Shown piece after piece: positions 1 to 9,900 of a DNA stretch of 41,634 bases; position 1 is the stretch's first letter; each line of letters begins with the position of its first letter. A model generated the notes under the pieces. It was not told the DNA's origin, made no database searches, and saw nothing but the letters and a program-made list of their open reading frames with translations. This DNA comes from a virus. The position numbers and the translations under genes were made by a program. The stretch is taken from IMG/VR virus record IMGVR_UViG_3300005436_000281, positions 1-41,634 of that record; one strand, 5' to 3'.

Positions 1-205
1 CGTGGGCAACTCAGGCGTGAAGCGGTGGTACTGGGTGCGCGCGGTGAAACAGACGGCCCTGCACGCGGTGACGCGAACGATCGAAGTGGGGCCGATCGCG
101 GGCACGACCCTTGCCTCAAATGCCGGGGTTGCGCCGCCGGCGCCGCCAGCACCTGGCGTGAACCAGGCCATCAATCGCAGGACGGGAGGACGCGAGCCGC
201 TATGA
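1..205 (+). CDS. fn3-like tail protein, C-terminal part (continues from 41297)
   Basis: This is the end of a gene that enters at the left edge. Frame 2..205 is open with no convincing start of its own. Placed after the last base of the window it continues the gene that starts at 41297, giving about 180 residues. The joined sequence contains GNSGVKRWYWVRAVKQT, the final strand pair typical of a fibronectin-III-like fold, then an Ala/Pro-rich tail ending GGREPL. It probably belongs to the tail or tail-fibre apparatus, because it follows the gp10-like tail gene in the circular map. The stop overlaps the next start (ATGA), so the two genes are translationally coupled. The family is recognised only by its look. 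Confidence 0.75.
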   Translation, partial: VGNSGVKRWYWVRAVKQTALHAVTRTIEVGPIAGTTLASNAGVAPPAPPAPGVNQAINRRTGGREPL

Positions 206-792
206 CGAACATCTCGAAAGCCTTGCTGGACGGCACTTTTAACCCGGACTATTTCCGCTGGTGTTTTCATCACGGCAAAAGCGGCCAGCAGAAAGTGGCC
301 GAAGGGCAGACCACGACCGACCTCACGCAATCGAACGCGGACACCGGCGCGGCGCAGGGAACGTTCAGCCAGTTCGAAGGCCCGGTCCAGAATTCTCCGT
401 TCTACAAAGCGCTGCTGACCAGCGGGATCGAGAACACCTCGCGCGCCTACGACACCGCGCGCTCGAACATGAGGTCCAGAGCGAACCAGGCGGGCTTCGG
501 CTACAACCAGCCCGTCGCGCAAGGTGCGGACGACCAGGTCTCAGCACAGGAAGCCTCGGCGCTGGCCGATGTTCCGAACAAGGCGATGGTTGAGGCCGCT
601 CCGCTCTCGATGAAGGCAGGCGAAGACTCCGCGCAGCTGGGTGAAAACCTGGGCGAGCAGGCGGGCCAGTGGAACACCTCGGCCTGGAACATGAACAAGA
701 AACGCGCCGGGTTGTGGGACCAGTTGTTCCAGTCCGGACAGAACGGCGCGCAGGGCGCGGGACAGGCGGCAATGCTGGCCGCGATGGCGTAA
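202..792 (+). CDS. putative internal virion/ejection protein, small
   Basis: The product has 196 residues. I chose the ATG at 202 because it overlaps the upstream stop by 4 bases and has a GGGAGG purine run about 13 bases upstream; the same frame is open further upstream but reads as Arg/Cys-rich shadow. The protein is hydrophilic, Gln/Asn/Ala-rich and largely helical, ends in an Ala/Gly/Met-rich segment and has no signal peptide or membrane span. Its position after the tail genes and before two more Gln-rich soluble proteins matches the place where podoviruses encode DNA-ejection proteins. The role is inferred from position and composition; no family is recognised with certainty. Confidence 0.7.
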   Translation: MTNISKALLDGTFNPDYFRWCFHHGKSGQQKVAEGQTTTDLTQSNADTGAAQGTFSQFEGPVQNSPFYKALLTSGIENTSRAYDTARSNMRSRANQAGFGYNQPVAQGADDQVSAQEASALADVPNKAMVEAAPLSMKAGEDSAQLGENLGEQAGQWNTSAWNMNKKRAGLWDQLFQSGQNGAQGAGQAAMLAAMA

Positions 793-795
793 ACC

Positions 796-2181
796 ATGGG
801 TGGATACGACACTTCCGGAGTACTGAACGGTCTGCCGCCACAGAAGCGGAGCCTGCTCGCGATGCTCGCGCCCACGATGGATCCCGACGCGGGCGTCATC
901 GAAGACAACTGGGGAGGCGAGGACAGTGGAGAACGTCCGACCTCGTCGCGACCGGCATCGACGAAACCGCTGCTGAATCACATCGAAGACGACGCGGCCA
1001 CGCGGCACAACCCTGAGATCGCGAATGCGACAGACGAAGAATTCGCCGACCAGACCGCGAAGACCATCCGTACGCCCCGGCCCTCCCTCGTCGATCAACT
1101 GAACCAGCAATACAACCAGGTCGATCAGCAGCTCAACGCGCCGCGGAAAAAGATGAGCTTGCTGAAAGCGATGGCTCTCGGCGCACTGGCCGGACCAAAG
1201 GCCGGAGAGACGATGCGGGCCGGAGAACAAGCGCAGGAATTTAAGCAGAACCAGCTCCGCGAACGAGAAGGCTCGCTGATGCAGCAAATCGAGAACGAAC
1301 GGCGGATGCAGGGCGAGCAGGACCGGCTCGACCAGTCGGAAAGATTTCAGGAACACATGGGAGAGCGCGCTCACGAGTGGTCGCTCGACGATCCCTCGAA
1401 GGTGCAGACGGTTCAGACAGAGCAAGGAACATTTCAGCGCGATCCGCGAACCGGAGCGTGGACGCCCGTCACGGCATCCGGTCAACCGATCGGTGGAAAA
1501 GCCTCCCAGAAGCCGGATTCGCTCGAAGCGCAGTACGACGAAGCAATCAAGAGCGGCGATCAGAACCGCGCCAACCAGTTGCTCACCGAAATGCAGAGAG
1601 TGGGATCGGCGAAGCAGCCGCCACAGCGCGAACCGCGGCAGCTCGCGATCGATCCCAGTGGAAAGGTGATCGAACTTCGCCCGGGCGCGACCGTTCCGCA
1701 AGGAACGCGCACCGTCGCCGGAGATCTCGCCGCACCGAAGGCCACCCCCGACGAGCAGCGCCGCGCGGATCTCGCCGAGAACCTGAACGAAAACCTCGCC
1801 ACGCTCGAAGAGATCGTAAGCCGCAGGCCCGATCTGTTCGGCCCGATCGCGGGACGATTGACGGGATACAAGGGCGCGCTGGGCACGAACGATGCCGACA
1901 TCGGGACACTCGAAACGATCAAGCACCAGATCGGCATGGCGCAGATTTCCGCGCACGGCATGCGATCCGCGCAAGGCGTCGGAGCGGCGGCGGAGTCGAT
2001 CCTGAATTCTTTCAAGAACGGCCCGGACGCAGTGAAGGCCTCGATCAACGCCGCGCGCAACAGCGTGAAGACGTTCACCGACGACGCCAACAAGGGCAAT
2101 CAGCGCGGGCCAGTCTCGCCAGCGAAGACGAAGCAACCATCGCTGAAAAAACAGGTCACTGATCCTCTCGGCATTCTCTGA
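796..2181 (+). CDS. putative internal virion/ejection protein, coiled-coil
   Basis: The product has 461 residues. The N-terminal ~100 residues are acidic. A Lys/Ala segment at about 115-140 (MSLLKAMALGALAGPKAG) is weakly amphipathic. Residues 140-215 are Glu/Gln/Arg-rich and predicted coiled coil. A C-terminal helical region (about 320-440) carries RRPDLFGPIAGRLTGYKG. This layout, with a long heptad-rich middle and small amphipathic patches, is seen in podoviral ejection proteins that cross the envelope during infection. The gene starts 3 bases after the previous stop, and its own stop overlaps the next start by one base. No enzyme motif (lysozyme or protease) is visible. Confidence 0.75.
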   Translation: MGGYDTSGVLNGLPPQKRSLLAMLAPTMDPDAGVIEDNWGGEDSGERPTSSRPASTKPLLNHIEDDAATRHNPEIANATDEEFADQTAKTIRTPRPSLVDQLNQQYNQVDQQLNAPRKKMSLLKAMALGALAGPKAGETMRAGEQAQEFKQNQLREREGSLMQQIENERRMQGEQDRLDQSERFQEHMGERAHEWSLDDPSKVQTVQTEQGTFQRDPRTGAWTPVTASGQPIGGKASQKPDSLEAQYDEAIKSGDQNRANQLLTEMQRVGSAKQPPQREPRQLAIDPSGKVIELRPGATVPQGTRTVAGDLAAPKATPDEQRRADLAENLNENLATLEEIVSRRPDLFGPIAGRLTGYKGALGTNDADIGTLETIKHQIGMAQISAHGMRSAQGVGAAAESILNSFKNGPDAVKASINAARNSVKTFTDDANKGNQRGPVSPAKTKQPSLKKQVTDPLGIL

Positions 2182-3329
2182 TGACGCCCGCAGTCACACC
2201 GCAAGCTGACACCGGACTGCTTTCTCCGCAGGAGTTCGCGGGACGCATCCGCGCCAAATATCCCGGAGCCTACGACAGCCTCTCCGATGACGAGCTCACG
2301 CAGCGCACGCTCAAAAAATATCCGCAGTACGGCGGTCAGGTGAATCTCGCGTCTTCGTCGCCAGGAAATCTCAAACCGCCAACGATGCACCGCTCCTTCC
2401 TCGTCGGCGATCCCGACAAAGACCCGGACAGCCGAGCCGTGCAAATGGAACCGCTCACCAATTTGGTGAAGGGGTTCGCGAGCGCGAGCGCTCCCGTCAT
2501 TGCACACCGCGTGCTTCAGAAGACCGCGCCGAGCCTGGTTCCACGCGGCGACATGTACGAAGGGGAAACCTCGCTCAAGGATTTGCCGGAGGCGATGGGA
2601 AAAACTTTTGCGGGCGCGATGGTCGGGCCACTCGCCGGAGAACCGCTGGCCGGGGAAGTTTCACCGGAACAAGATGCAGCGCCGCCACCCCGTTTAGTCG
2701 ATCAGGTCAAAGCGCAATCGCAGCCGGGGATGGCGATGCGCGTCGGCAAGGTGTTGGCCAATCGAGTTCCCGGCGTGAAGCTCGGAGGCGATTTACTGGA
2801 CGCGGTTCGCGGGCCGGATGTGCCGGAACCGGAGCCGCCTCCCCCGCCCGCAAATTGGGGACAAGGAAAATTTGGAACACCGGTCGATCAATGGGGCAGC
2901 CGCATCCCAGAAGTCGCTCGCCCCGCGCGTCCCGCGCCCGCATGGCAAGCGAATCCGCAACCCGCCACCGAAGTTCCCTCGATTCTCAACAGGCAGCCCT
3001 ACGCGCAGGCCGCGCGGCCGCGGCTCCTCGACCAGGTCTCGGAAGCGAGCGCTCCGCCCGAAGAAGTTCCGCCCAGCGTCAACGATGTCCCTCAACAAGA
3101 GTGGGACGAAGGCACTTCGATCGACACGCGCGTCGAGAACACGCCGCGAGAAGACGCGGGCTACGACGTCAACGATGTCCCTGCCGACGAGTGGAACCTG
3201 GGCTCCTACATGGAAAGCGGAGTCGAAGGCACGCCCCGCGCGGAGATGATGCCCGGTCTGCTCGAAAGCCTGCGCATCATCGAAGCCGCCAAAGCCAAAG
3301 GAGTCAGACCGCAATGGACGCCCGAATGA
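2181..3329 (+). CDS. putative virion protein with FAxRIRAKYPGAY motif and C-terminal repeats
   Basis: The product has 382 residues. Near the N-terminus it carries LSPQEFAGRIRAKYPGAY followed by DELTQRTLKKYPQY. This short helical module recurs at the start of internal or ejection proteins of many phages. The middle is Pro-rich and disordered-looking. The C-terminus has two 30-residue repeats beginning VNDVP (DNA copies at 3078..3092 and 3168..3182 share 15 identical bases), each with a conserved EW and a VE-TPR ending. Start and stop overlap both neighbours, so it belongs to the same translational chain. I infer an internal virion role from context. Confidence 0.75.
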   Translation: MTPAVTPQADTGLLSPQEFAGRIRAKYPGAYDSLSDDELTQRTLKKYPQYGGQVNLASSSPGNLKPPTMHRSFLVGDPDKDPDSRAVQMEPLTNLVKGFASASAPVIAHRVLQKTAPSLVPRGDMYEGETSLKDLPEAMGKTFAGAMVGPLAGEPLAGEVSPEQDAAPPPRLVDQVKAQSQPGMAMRVGKVLANRVPGVKLGGDLLDAVRGPDVPEPEPPPPPANWGQGKFGTPVDQWGSRIPEVARPARPAPAWQANPQPATEVPSILNRQPYAQAARPRLLDQVSEASAPPEEVPPSVNDVPQQEWDEGTSIDTRVENTPREDAGYDVNDVPADEWNLGSYMESGVEGTPRAEMMPGLLESLRIIEAAKAKGVRPQWTPE

Positions 3330-4411
3330 GCCGCTATATTTTTGCTGCGATGTTGTTGCTGTGCGCTCTGTTCGCGCGCGCCTCGACCACGCTGACCGGC
3401 ACCATCACCGACTCGCAGGGCAACCCGCTGAACGGTACGCTGACGATGCGCCTGCCGCTCCCGGCGCAGGATTCGTGCCTGAATACGGCCGTCTCTCCGG
3501 CGACGGTGACCTTCACCCTGGTGAACGGCGCGATCACCGGCGGCGCGCCGCTGAAGGACGTCGCGACGTGCCTGCAGCCCGCGGGCCTCTACTACATCGC
3601 GCGCGCCTACGACACCGCGGGAGCGCTGCAGTTCTATGGCAACTACGTCGTGACCGGGGCGAGCTTCAACCTGGGCGCAGCGACACCGACATCGGTGACC
3701 ACGTCGAATGTGAGTTACGTGCTGCCGATTTTTCCGAATCAGACCAACACCTTCACGGCCGCGCAGATTTTTACGACCATCAACTCGACCAGCGCACCTA
3801 ACGCTGCGACCGGATTTATTCGCATGGGTGCCACCGATCAGAACTGCTGGCGCAACACGGGCAACACGGCCGATCTTTGCGTGGGCAACGCGCAGAACAT
3901 TTCGAGCGTGGACTATCTCTCCTTCAATGGCCTGCTGGTGAGTCCGAACCTGATCAGCGCCACCGGCAACAACACCCTGACACTGCAGACCGTGGGCGCT
4001 GTTTTGAATGGCTCGAACATCACCATCAATCCCGCGGATGGCATCGGCGGAGGGAATGGCGGCACCGTCATTCTGCGTCCGGGCGCCAAGGGCCTCGGGG
4101 GAGCGAACGGCGTCGTCAACATCGTCCACGGAGTCACGGGCAGCGGCCTGCAGCACAAGCGCACCGCCTCGTGCACGACCGGCGCTGGTGCGGGATCGAC
4201 CTGCAACACCACCGTGAGCTGGAACGTGAGCTTCGACGACACCAGCTACACCGCTTCCTGCAACGTCTCGGGTGGAACCGGGGCGGTTACCGGAACGCCC
4301 TACGTGCTGAACACGTCTTCGAAAACCATTTCGCAGATCGTTGTCACCATCGTCAACCTCACTGCCGTCGCCTCCTCGGGAACCATCGACTGCATCGCCG
4401 CCCATGACTAA
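3326..4411 (+). CDS. signal-peptide-bearing fibre-like protein
   Basis: The product has 361 residues. The ATG at 3326 overlaps the upstream stop (ATGA) and opens a clear Sec signal peptide (MSRYIFAAMLLLCALFARA, cleavage likely after residue 19). The mature N-terminus TLTGTITDSQGNPLNG resembles a carboxypeptidase-regulatory or transthyretin-like domain. The rest is Ser/Thr/Asn/Gly-rich beta structure with several Cys pairs, including CWRN and a Gly-rich loop near residues 235-255. The position after the ejection genes suggests a tail-fibre or receptor-binding role. A signal peptide on such a protein is unusual. The alternative is an exported host-surface protein expressed late. Confidence 0.75.
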   Translation: MSRYIFAAMLLLCALFARASTTLTGTITDSQGNPLNGTLTMRLPLPAQDSCLNTAVSPATVTFTLVNGAITGGAPLKDVATCLQPAGLYYIARAYDTAGALQFYGNYVVTGASFNLGAATPTSVTTSNVSYVLPIFPNQTNTFTAAQIFTTINSTSAPNAATGFIRMGATDQNCWRNTGNTADLCVGNAQNISSVDYLSFNGLLVSPNLISATGNNTLTLQTVGAVLNGSNITINPADGIGGGNGGTVILRPGAKGLGGANGVVNIVHGVTGSGLQHKRTASCTTGAGAGSTCNTTVSWNVSFDDTSYTASCNVSGGTGAVTGTPYVLNTSSKTISQIVVTIVNLTAVASSGTIDCIAAHD

Positions 4412-6941
4412 AACGAAAATCTTTTTCTGGCTCTACGTCGCCTTCGATGTGTTGTTCGCGGGCGCGGCGGGCGGACTCCTGCCGCTCGAGACTTCCGCTG
4501 CGGCCCAGACCACGGTCACCGCCACCGTTGTCGATCCCAACGGCAACCCCTACTTTCCCGGCACGGTGGTGGCGGCCAACGTTCCGAACTCCGGCCAGCC
4601 CCAAACTTCCACCAGTCCCTCGGCTACCACGACCGGCGGAGCTTTTTCCCTGTCGCTTGCGCCCGACACCTACACGTTCACGCTGTGCGCTTCGCCCGCA
4701 CAACTCGGCCCGACCGTGAACCTCACTCCGAAGCAGGTCTGCTTTACCTCCCCGCCCATCGCCGTCTCCGGGGTGTCGCAGGATGTGAGCTCGCAACTGC
4801 TGCCGGTCGCGGCCGTGCTCGGCCCGAAACTCGGCGGCGGCAACATCAACTCGGTAACCGGCGGAGGATTCGGCGGCGTGAAATTCTCGACGCTCGCCGG
4901 CGTCGTCACCGGCAGCCTCGACAACTTCGGCTGCCCCAATCCCGGAATCTGGGAGTGGCAGGGCGCGTCCTTCAGTTGCGTCAGCCCTCCGAGCGGCTTT
5001 CTGACTTCGCTCAGCTGTGTTAACGGCGTCACCTGCCCCAACTCCGGCGCAATCACCATTCAGCTGCGCACCGACTGCTCGGCGAACCAGGTGCTGCAAT
5101 TCGTGGGCGGGGTCTGGTCGTGCGCTTCGGTCGGCGTCTCTCCCGGAGTGCCTGCGCTTTCGGTGCAAACCAACTGCACGGGAACCTTCTGCGGCTTCTC
5201 TGGTTTTACTTTCAATCCGAGCGCCGCGGGCGCGCTCCCTGCGAACACGATGACCGTGCCCAACGCCAACATCACCGGCCAGTTGTTCATGCCGCAACCG
5301 TGGCTGATTCAATCGCTCGGCCCGAGCGGCGTGCCCACTCCGACGGGAGGCTTTCAAAATTTACAGAGCGCGTTCGCCATCAACCAGGATCTGCACTGGG
5401 GGAACGCTTTCAACGGGGCCTCGACCTACAACGACTTTCTCGAAATCGGCGGAAGCGGCGCCTACAGCGCGCTTTCGCCGAACGCGGTGCTCTGCACCGA
5501 CAACACTTCGGTCGTCAACGGTGGCCCGCGCGCGGTCACCACCGGCTGCCCGCAGTCGGGTGGAACGTTTGCGAACACGGGCGTCTTCACCAACACGCAG
5601 ATGAACGAGTACGTGCAATCGCTCGTCAACTCTGCGGTTCCGCTCACTGAGTACCGCCGCATTTTTGCTAGCGGCTTTGCGACTGACGGACTGACGAGTG
5701 CGATTGCTGTGCCGGTCGGAGCAACTGTGGCAACCGCCAGCGCCGTCGCCGGATATGCGAACACCTCCGGCGGATCGGCCACCGCGACCAACGGCGGCTA
5801 TTTCCAGTCCACCTGCATCACTGCTAATTCGCAATGCTACGGCGGCCAGTTCTGGGGCCTCGACGTGGGAGGCATCGCAGGGAACCTGATGGGCGGAATT
5901 AAAGTCTTTCTCCAGCCCCAGAACACTCCGGCCTCGTACGGTGCGCCCTTGTCCGGTGTCACGAGCAGCCTGAACTCGATTTCCTCCGGAACTTTCACCA
6001 GCTCCAACGCTTTCAACGCAGTCGTCGGCGGATCGGGGATCTGGGACTACGGTTTCAACAGTGGAGTTGGGCAGGCGGTTCATTTCGGCTACGCGGGGCC
6101 GACGTGCAGCTCGGGCAGTTGCTCGTCGCAGACCATGATCTTCCAGAGCATGAGCGGCGGCATTCTGGGCAACCGCATCGCCTTCAGCACCGACACGGCT
6201 TCGAACCTCGTCATCGGCTTCGCGACGAATTTCACCACGAGCGCCAGCAACATCACAGCCCTTGTTCCGGTTATGGTTCCGGCGGGTTCGCCTGCGTTGG
6301 CATCAATCGTCTCCTCTGGCGCCACCACGAATACCGGCCTGTATTTTCCGGGGACCTCCACTTTCGCGCAGACGAGTGCAGGCAATCAAATCTGGCAGTT
6401 GGGTTCCGCGGGCCTGAACGTCACCAACAGTGCTGCAATTAAATTCAGCTCCACGTCGGCCTCGTCCGGCACCGCGGACACCACCATCTCCCGCGCCGCC
6501 CCCGGCGTCGTGCAGTTCAACGCAGGAAACGTCCCAGGATCGAGCGGCGTCACCCTGCAGCAGGCCAACGCCATCCCCTTCACCGCGACCGGGACCATCA
6601 CTGCGGGCAGCCCGGTGAAGATGGATACCGGAAACGCCAACCAGGTCGTCCCTACCGTTACCACCGACACGGGCGCCGGAATTGTGGTCGGCGTGGCGCA
6701 GAACTCCGTCACCGCGGGGCAGACGGTTTTCGTCATCACCACCGGCATCGCCTCGATGACCTTCGACACCAACGGCACCGGCAACTGCTCGATCGGCAAC
6801 TGGGTCATCGTCGGCACCCTGACCAACGCGGACGTGCAGTGTGCCGCCGCCTATCCCGCCGCGGGAAAAATCATCGGCATCGCCATGCAAGCCCAGACCA
6901 CGACGCACACCGCCTTCAACGTCGCCGTCGGACTGCGCTAG
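4404..6941 (+). CDS. large exported fibre-like protein with DUF2190-like C-terminus
   Basis: The product has 845 residues. The ATG at 4404 overlaps the preceding stop by 8 bases. The N-terminus is hydrophobic and looks like a signal peptide, with a likely cut after SAAA (residue 34). It is followed by a TVTATVVDPNGNPYFPG carboxypeptidase-regulatory-like beta domain. The long centre is a Gly/Ser/Thr/Asn-rich beta region, as in tail fibres. The last ~130 residues (about 715-845) contain ITAGSPVKM, GAGIVVGVA and a Cys pair, and resemble the DUF2190-type beta domain found as small decoration proteins in other phages. A receptor-binding or surface role is inferred. Confidence 0.75.
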   Translation: MTKTKIFFWLYVAFDVLFAGAAGGLLPLETSAAAQTTVTATVVDPNGNPYFPGTVVAANVPNSGQPQTSTSPSATTTGGAFSLSLAPDTYTFTLCASPAQLGPTVNLTPKQVCFTSPPIAVSGVSQDVSSQLLPVAAVLGPKLGGGNINSVTGGGFGGVKFSTLAGVVTGSLDNFGCPNPGIWEWQGASFSCVSPPSGFLTSLSCVNGVTCPNSGAITIQLRTDCSANQVLQFVGGVWSCASVGVSPGVPALSVQTNCTGTFCGFSGFTFNPSAAGALPANTMTVPNANITGQLFMPQPWLIQSLGPSGVPTPTGGFQNLQSAFAINQDLHWGNAFNGASTYNDFLEIGGSGAYSALSPNAVLCTDNTSVVNGGPRAVTTGCPQSGGTFANTGVFTNTQMNEYVQSLVNSAVPLTEYRRIFASGFATDGLTSAIAVPVGATVATASAVAGYANTSGGSATATNGGYFQSTCITANSQCYGGQFWGLDVGGIAGNLMGGIKVFLQPQNTPASYGAPLSGVTSSLNSISSGTFTSSNAFNAVVGGSGIWDYGFNSGVGQAVHFGYAGPTCSSGSCSSQTMIFQSMSGGILGNRIAFSTDTASNLVIGFATNFTTSASNITALVPVMVPAGSPALASIVSSGATTNTGLYFPGTSTFAQTSAGNQIWQLGSAGLNVTNSAAIKFSSTSASSGTADTTISRAAPGVVQFNAGNVPGSSGVTLQQANAIPFTATGTITAGSPVKMDTGNANQVVPTVTTDTGAGIVVGVAQNSVTAGQTVFVITTGIASMTFDTNGTGNCSIGNWVIVGTLTNADVQCAAAYPAAGKIIGIAMQAQTTTHTAFNVAVGLR

Positions 6942-6962
6942 AAATTTTGCGCTAGAAATTTT
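6935..6962 (+). repeat. 14-bp tandem duplication across a stop codon
   Basis: GCGCTAGAAATTTT occurs twice without a gap at 6935..6948 and 6949..6962. The first copy contains the TAG stop of the upstream fibre gene. The second copy repeats the same TAG and runs into extra T residues just before the next ATG at 6973. It reads as a recent slippage or duplication product and leaves the coding frames intact. Confidence 0.9.
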
Positions 6963-6972
6963 TCCCCTGCCC

Positions 6973-9900
6973 ATGCGTCTCCCGCCAACCTTCAACCTGC
7001 CCCTCCGCTTTTTCTCCCTCGTTCTCGCCCTGTCCGTTGCGTTTCCGGTCCTCGCGCAGGGACCGGGGCCGCTCTACCCTGCCCCGCAGCTGACCCCGGT
7101 CCGGCAGAACAATCTTTTCAACGTTCCACTGAATTCCACCTCGGCCTACTTCCCGCCGCAGTGGACCGACCTGAACGCGATGCTGCAGAACGATCTGGTG
7201 ACCGGCATCGCCGTGATCGTGCCGGCGGGCTGCAACAAGACGGGCGCTCAATGCACAAGCGGGCTGGTGTTTCTCGACGACAACACGGGGACCGATGGAA
7301 GCGGCTATTGCCCGCACTACTCGCTGAACAATCCGAACGCGACCAACGGGCTGCAGAACCTGGTGAACCTGGTCGCCGGCTACGGAAAATTTATAAACCT
7401 CATCGTCTCGCCCGCCTCCTACAACAACAACACGGTCTCGCCGGGAGCGAACACAACCGACTCGCTCGGAATTTTCGGGCAGCACTGGGCCGACTTCCTC
7501 GACACCGACTGCTCGGGAGTGCGTGGCTCGAACGGTGGCATCTACTCGTTGACCCGCGCTTCCTCGCACCGCTACATGCAGGGCGACTACGTCTATGACG
7601 CCGGCACGACGGCGTACTGGCAGATGCAGAACACCTGCGGGACGTTCAACTATTCCCCGTCAGGATCGACGACCTTCGCGTACTCACAAGGCTCGAGCGG
7701 CACCATCCTCACGGTGCCGAGCACAACCGGCCTTTCGATCGGCTCGGTCATTCACGTCTCGACCAATCTCAAAAAGCTGAACGGAACTTTCATCACCGTC
7801 ACCGGAGTCACGCCCACAACGATCTCGTACTCTTCGATCACCGGGCCGACGACTTCCGGAAATGCGGCGGGAGATATCACGCAGGATGCGGCCTGCGTCT
7901 CCTCAAGCGGCGCCAACCCGATCTCGGGCGCAGGCCCGGTCACCGATGGCACTGTGGTGTGGACCAAACTCGGAGCGCACGCACCGTTTCTCGACTCCTG
8001 GGTCGGTTCAGCCTACAACGGTCTCGCGAACAAAGCCTACGCGCTCGCTCTGAGCCTCGCCGCCAACGCGCAGGGGCCGTGCAACGGCACAACCTGCACG
8101 GTTACGCTGAACAATCCCTACGTCGGCCAGAATGGCGACATCGTTCTCATCTCGAATGGACTGGGAGACCTTTCCTGCAACACCGGTTCCTGCACCATTA
8201 CGGGCATCGCGGGCAACCAGGTCACCTATCACGACACCGCGCATTCGACCTGCATCGTCAGTTGCACCGTCGCTGGGGGAAGTCTTTCAGCGCAGCGCCC
8301 GCTGAACATGGGCATGACCAACGCCACGATACAGGTCGTGCAGTCCGGCCTTCCGAATCCGCTCGAAGCGCAGGAAAAAGTGTTTCAGGAAGGCGCGTGC
8401 AAATTCATCCTCGATCAGCTCGCCAACAATCCGAATGTCGGGTACGTGCGCTGTGGCTGGGTTTCGGGCGAGTGGACGACGACCGGGTTGACCTTCTCCG
8501 GGAACCAGGGATGGAAGTGGGGATCGGAGCCGAACGCGATCGCCGCGGTGAACTGGTATGCGAACAATCTAGGCACCTGGGCCTTCGCCGACAACATCGC
8601 CGGCGTCGGCAACATGAACTCGTTCGACATGCCCGAAGCGCAGCTGTCGATCCTGAACAACATCGGCATCGGCACCAACGGCTACCAGGTCAACGACGTG
8701 TTGCAGATCCTCGCGGGGAACGCGCTGGTCGTGAACTCCATCCAGGGCGACTGGCCTTTGAACTTCTCGCTCTACTGCAACTCTCCGATGCCGAACGGCT
8801 ACTATCCCATCTGCGAGCTGCAGAACGGCTCGACCCTCAACGGCGGGCAAGGCACTTCGACGCCCGGACTGGACAACGCCGGCAACACCGGCAGCGAAGC
8901 GCCCGATCCGCCCTTTGCCGGCAACTCGGCGTGCGTAAGCTGCCCGTTCCCGGGACTGGTGCCGATCGCGAAACTCGAAGGCGCCAACGATTTCGAGCAC
9001 TACGACCTGGTCGACTTTCTTCTGGTGTTCGGAACCTCCCCCACTTCGGACTATCCCGCGGGCGGTTCGATTGCCGCGGGCTTCTGCGATGTGGACAACA
9101 CGGGCCTCCTAGTCACCCCTCACGGCTTGACGATTTCGTTCGCCTCCGCCGCGGGCAACATGCTGATGAAAATCAACGGGGTCGCCGGCTACGGAATTTC
9201 TGTGGTGACCGACTCCTCGCATCTCACCTTGAAGTCCCCCGGTACCGGCGGCTTGCTCGCGAACGTTTCCTGCTCCTACTACGCCGATCCCGCTCTTTAC
9301 TCGCTGGCCTATGGCGCCGCGTACGCCAGCTTCATCAACCTGGGTGCGACTCTCGGGAACACGCTCTCGGGAGGTTTTTCGACGGGGACACGCTCGACCG
9401 CCGGCGCCGGCGTCGGCTACACCGCGCCCACTTCGCTTGCGACCATCACCTATCCCTCGACGCCGCCCAGCGTGGGGCGCAGCATCGGCGCGGGCACACT
9501 GTTCACCGATCCAACGTGGGGAGCGACGGGCGTCCGGCTCACCGACGCGACTTTCGATCCATCGCTGGCGGGAACGGCGAACAACTCCTATGTCGTATCG
9601 AACGGCGGCAGCGACGATGACATTTTGTTTTCGACCGGCGACTTTCTGACTTTCGTAAAGAGCACGGCGGGAGTCTCGTACCTGGAAGGATTCAACCCGA
9701 GCACGTTCGCTTTGTCCCGGCCTTACTCTGGCGTGACCACTGGGAACTGCCCGTTGCATTCCGGCAATTGCTCCACCACTGGGGGATGGGCAACCGGAGA
9801 CAGCGTAGCGTTTTCTCTGACCGACCCGTGCAAGGCGTACACCTTGGCAAATTCCGGGTCTCCCGCGATCAACGCCTACACCTTCGGGTCTGACGTAGTG

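Noticed and set aside
25-201. N-terminal extension of the gene at 202
   Set aside because: The upstream codons are Arg/Cys/Gly-rich shadow of the fn3 gene end; the ATGA overlap at 202 is the better start.
541-2136. Long leftward open frame of 531 codons
   Set aside because: It lies wholly antisense to two coupled virion genes, is Arg/Leu/His-biased as expected from a G+C-rich opposite strand, and has no ribosome site or neighbour logic.
7959-9620. Rightward 553-codon frame inside the giant gene
   Set aside because: Alternative frame with Arg/Gln/His-rich low-information sequence; the main frame has a signal peptide and coherent beta domains.
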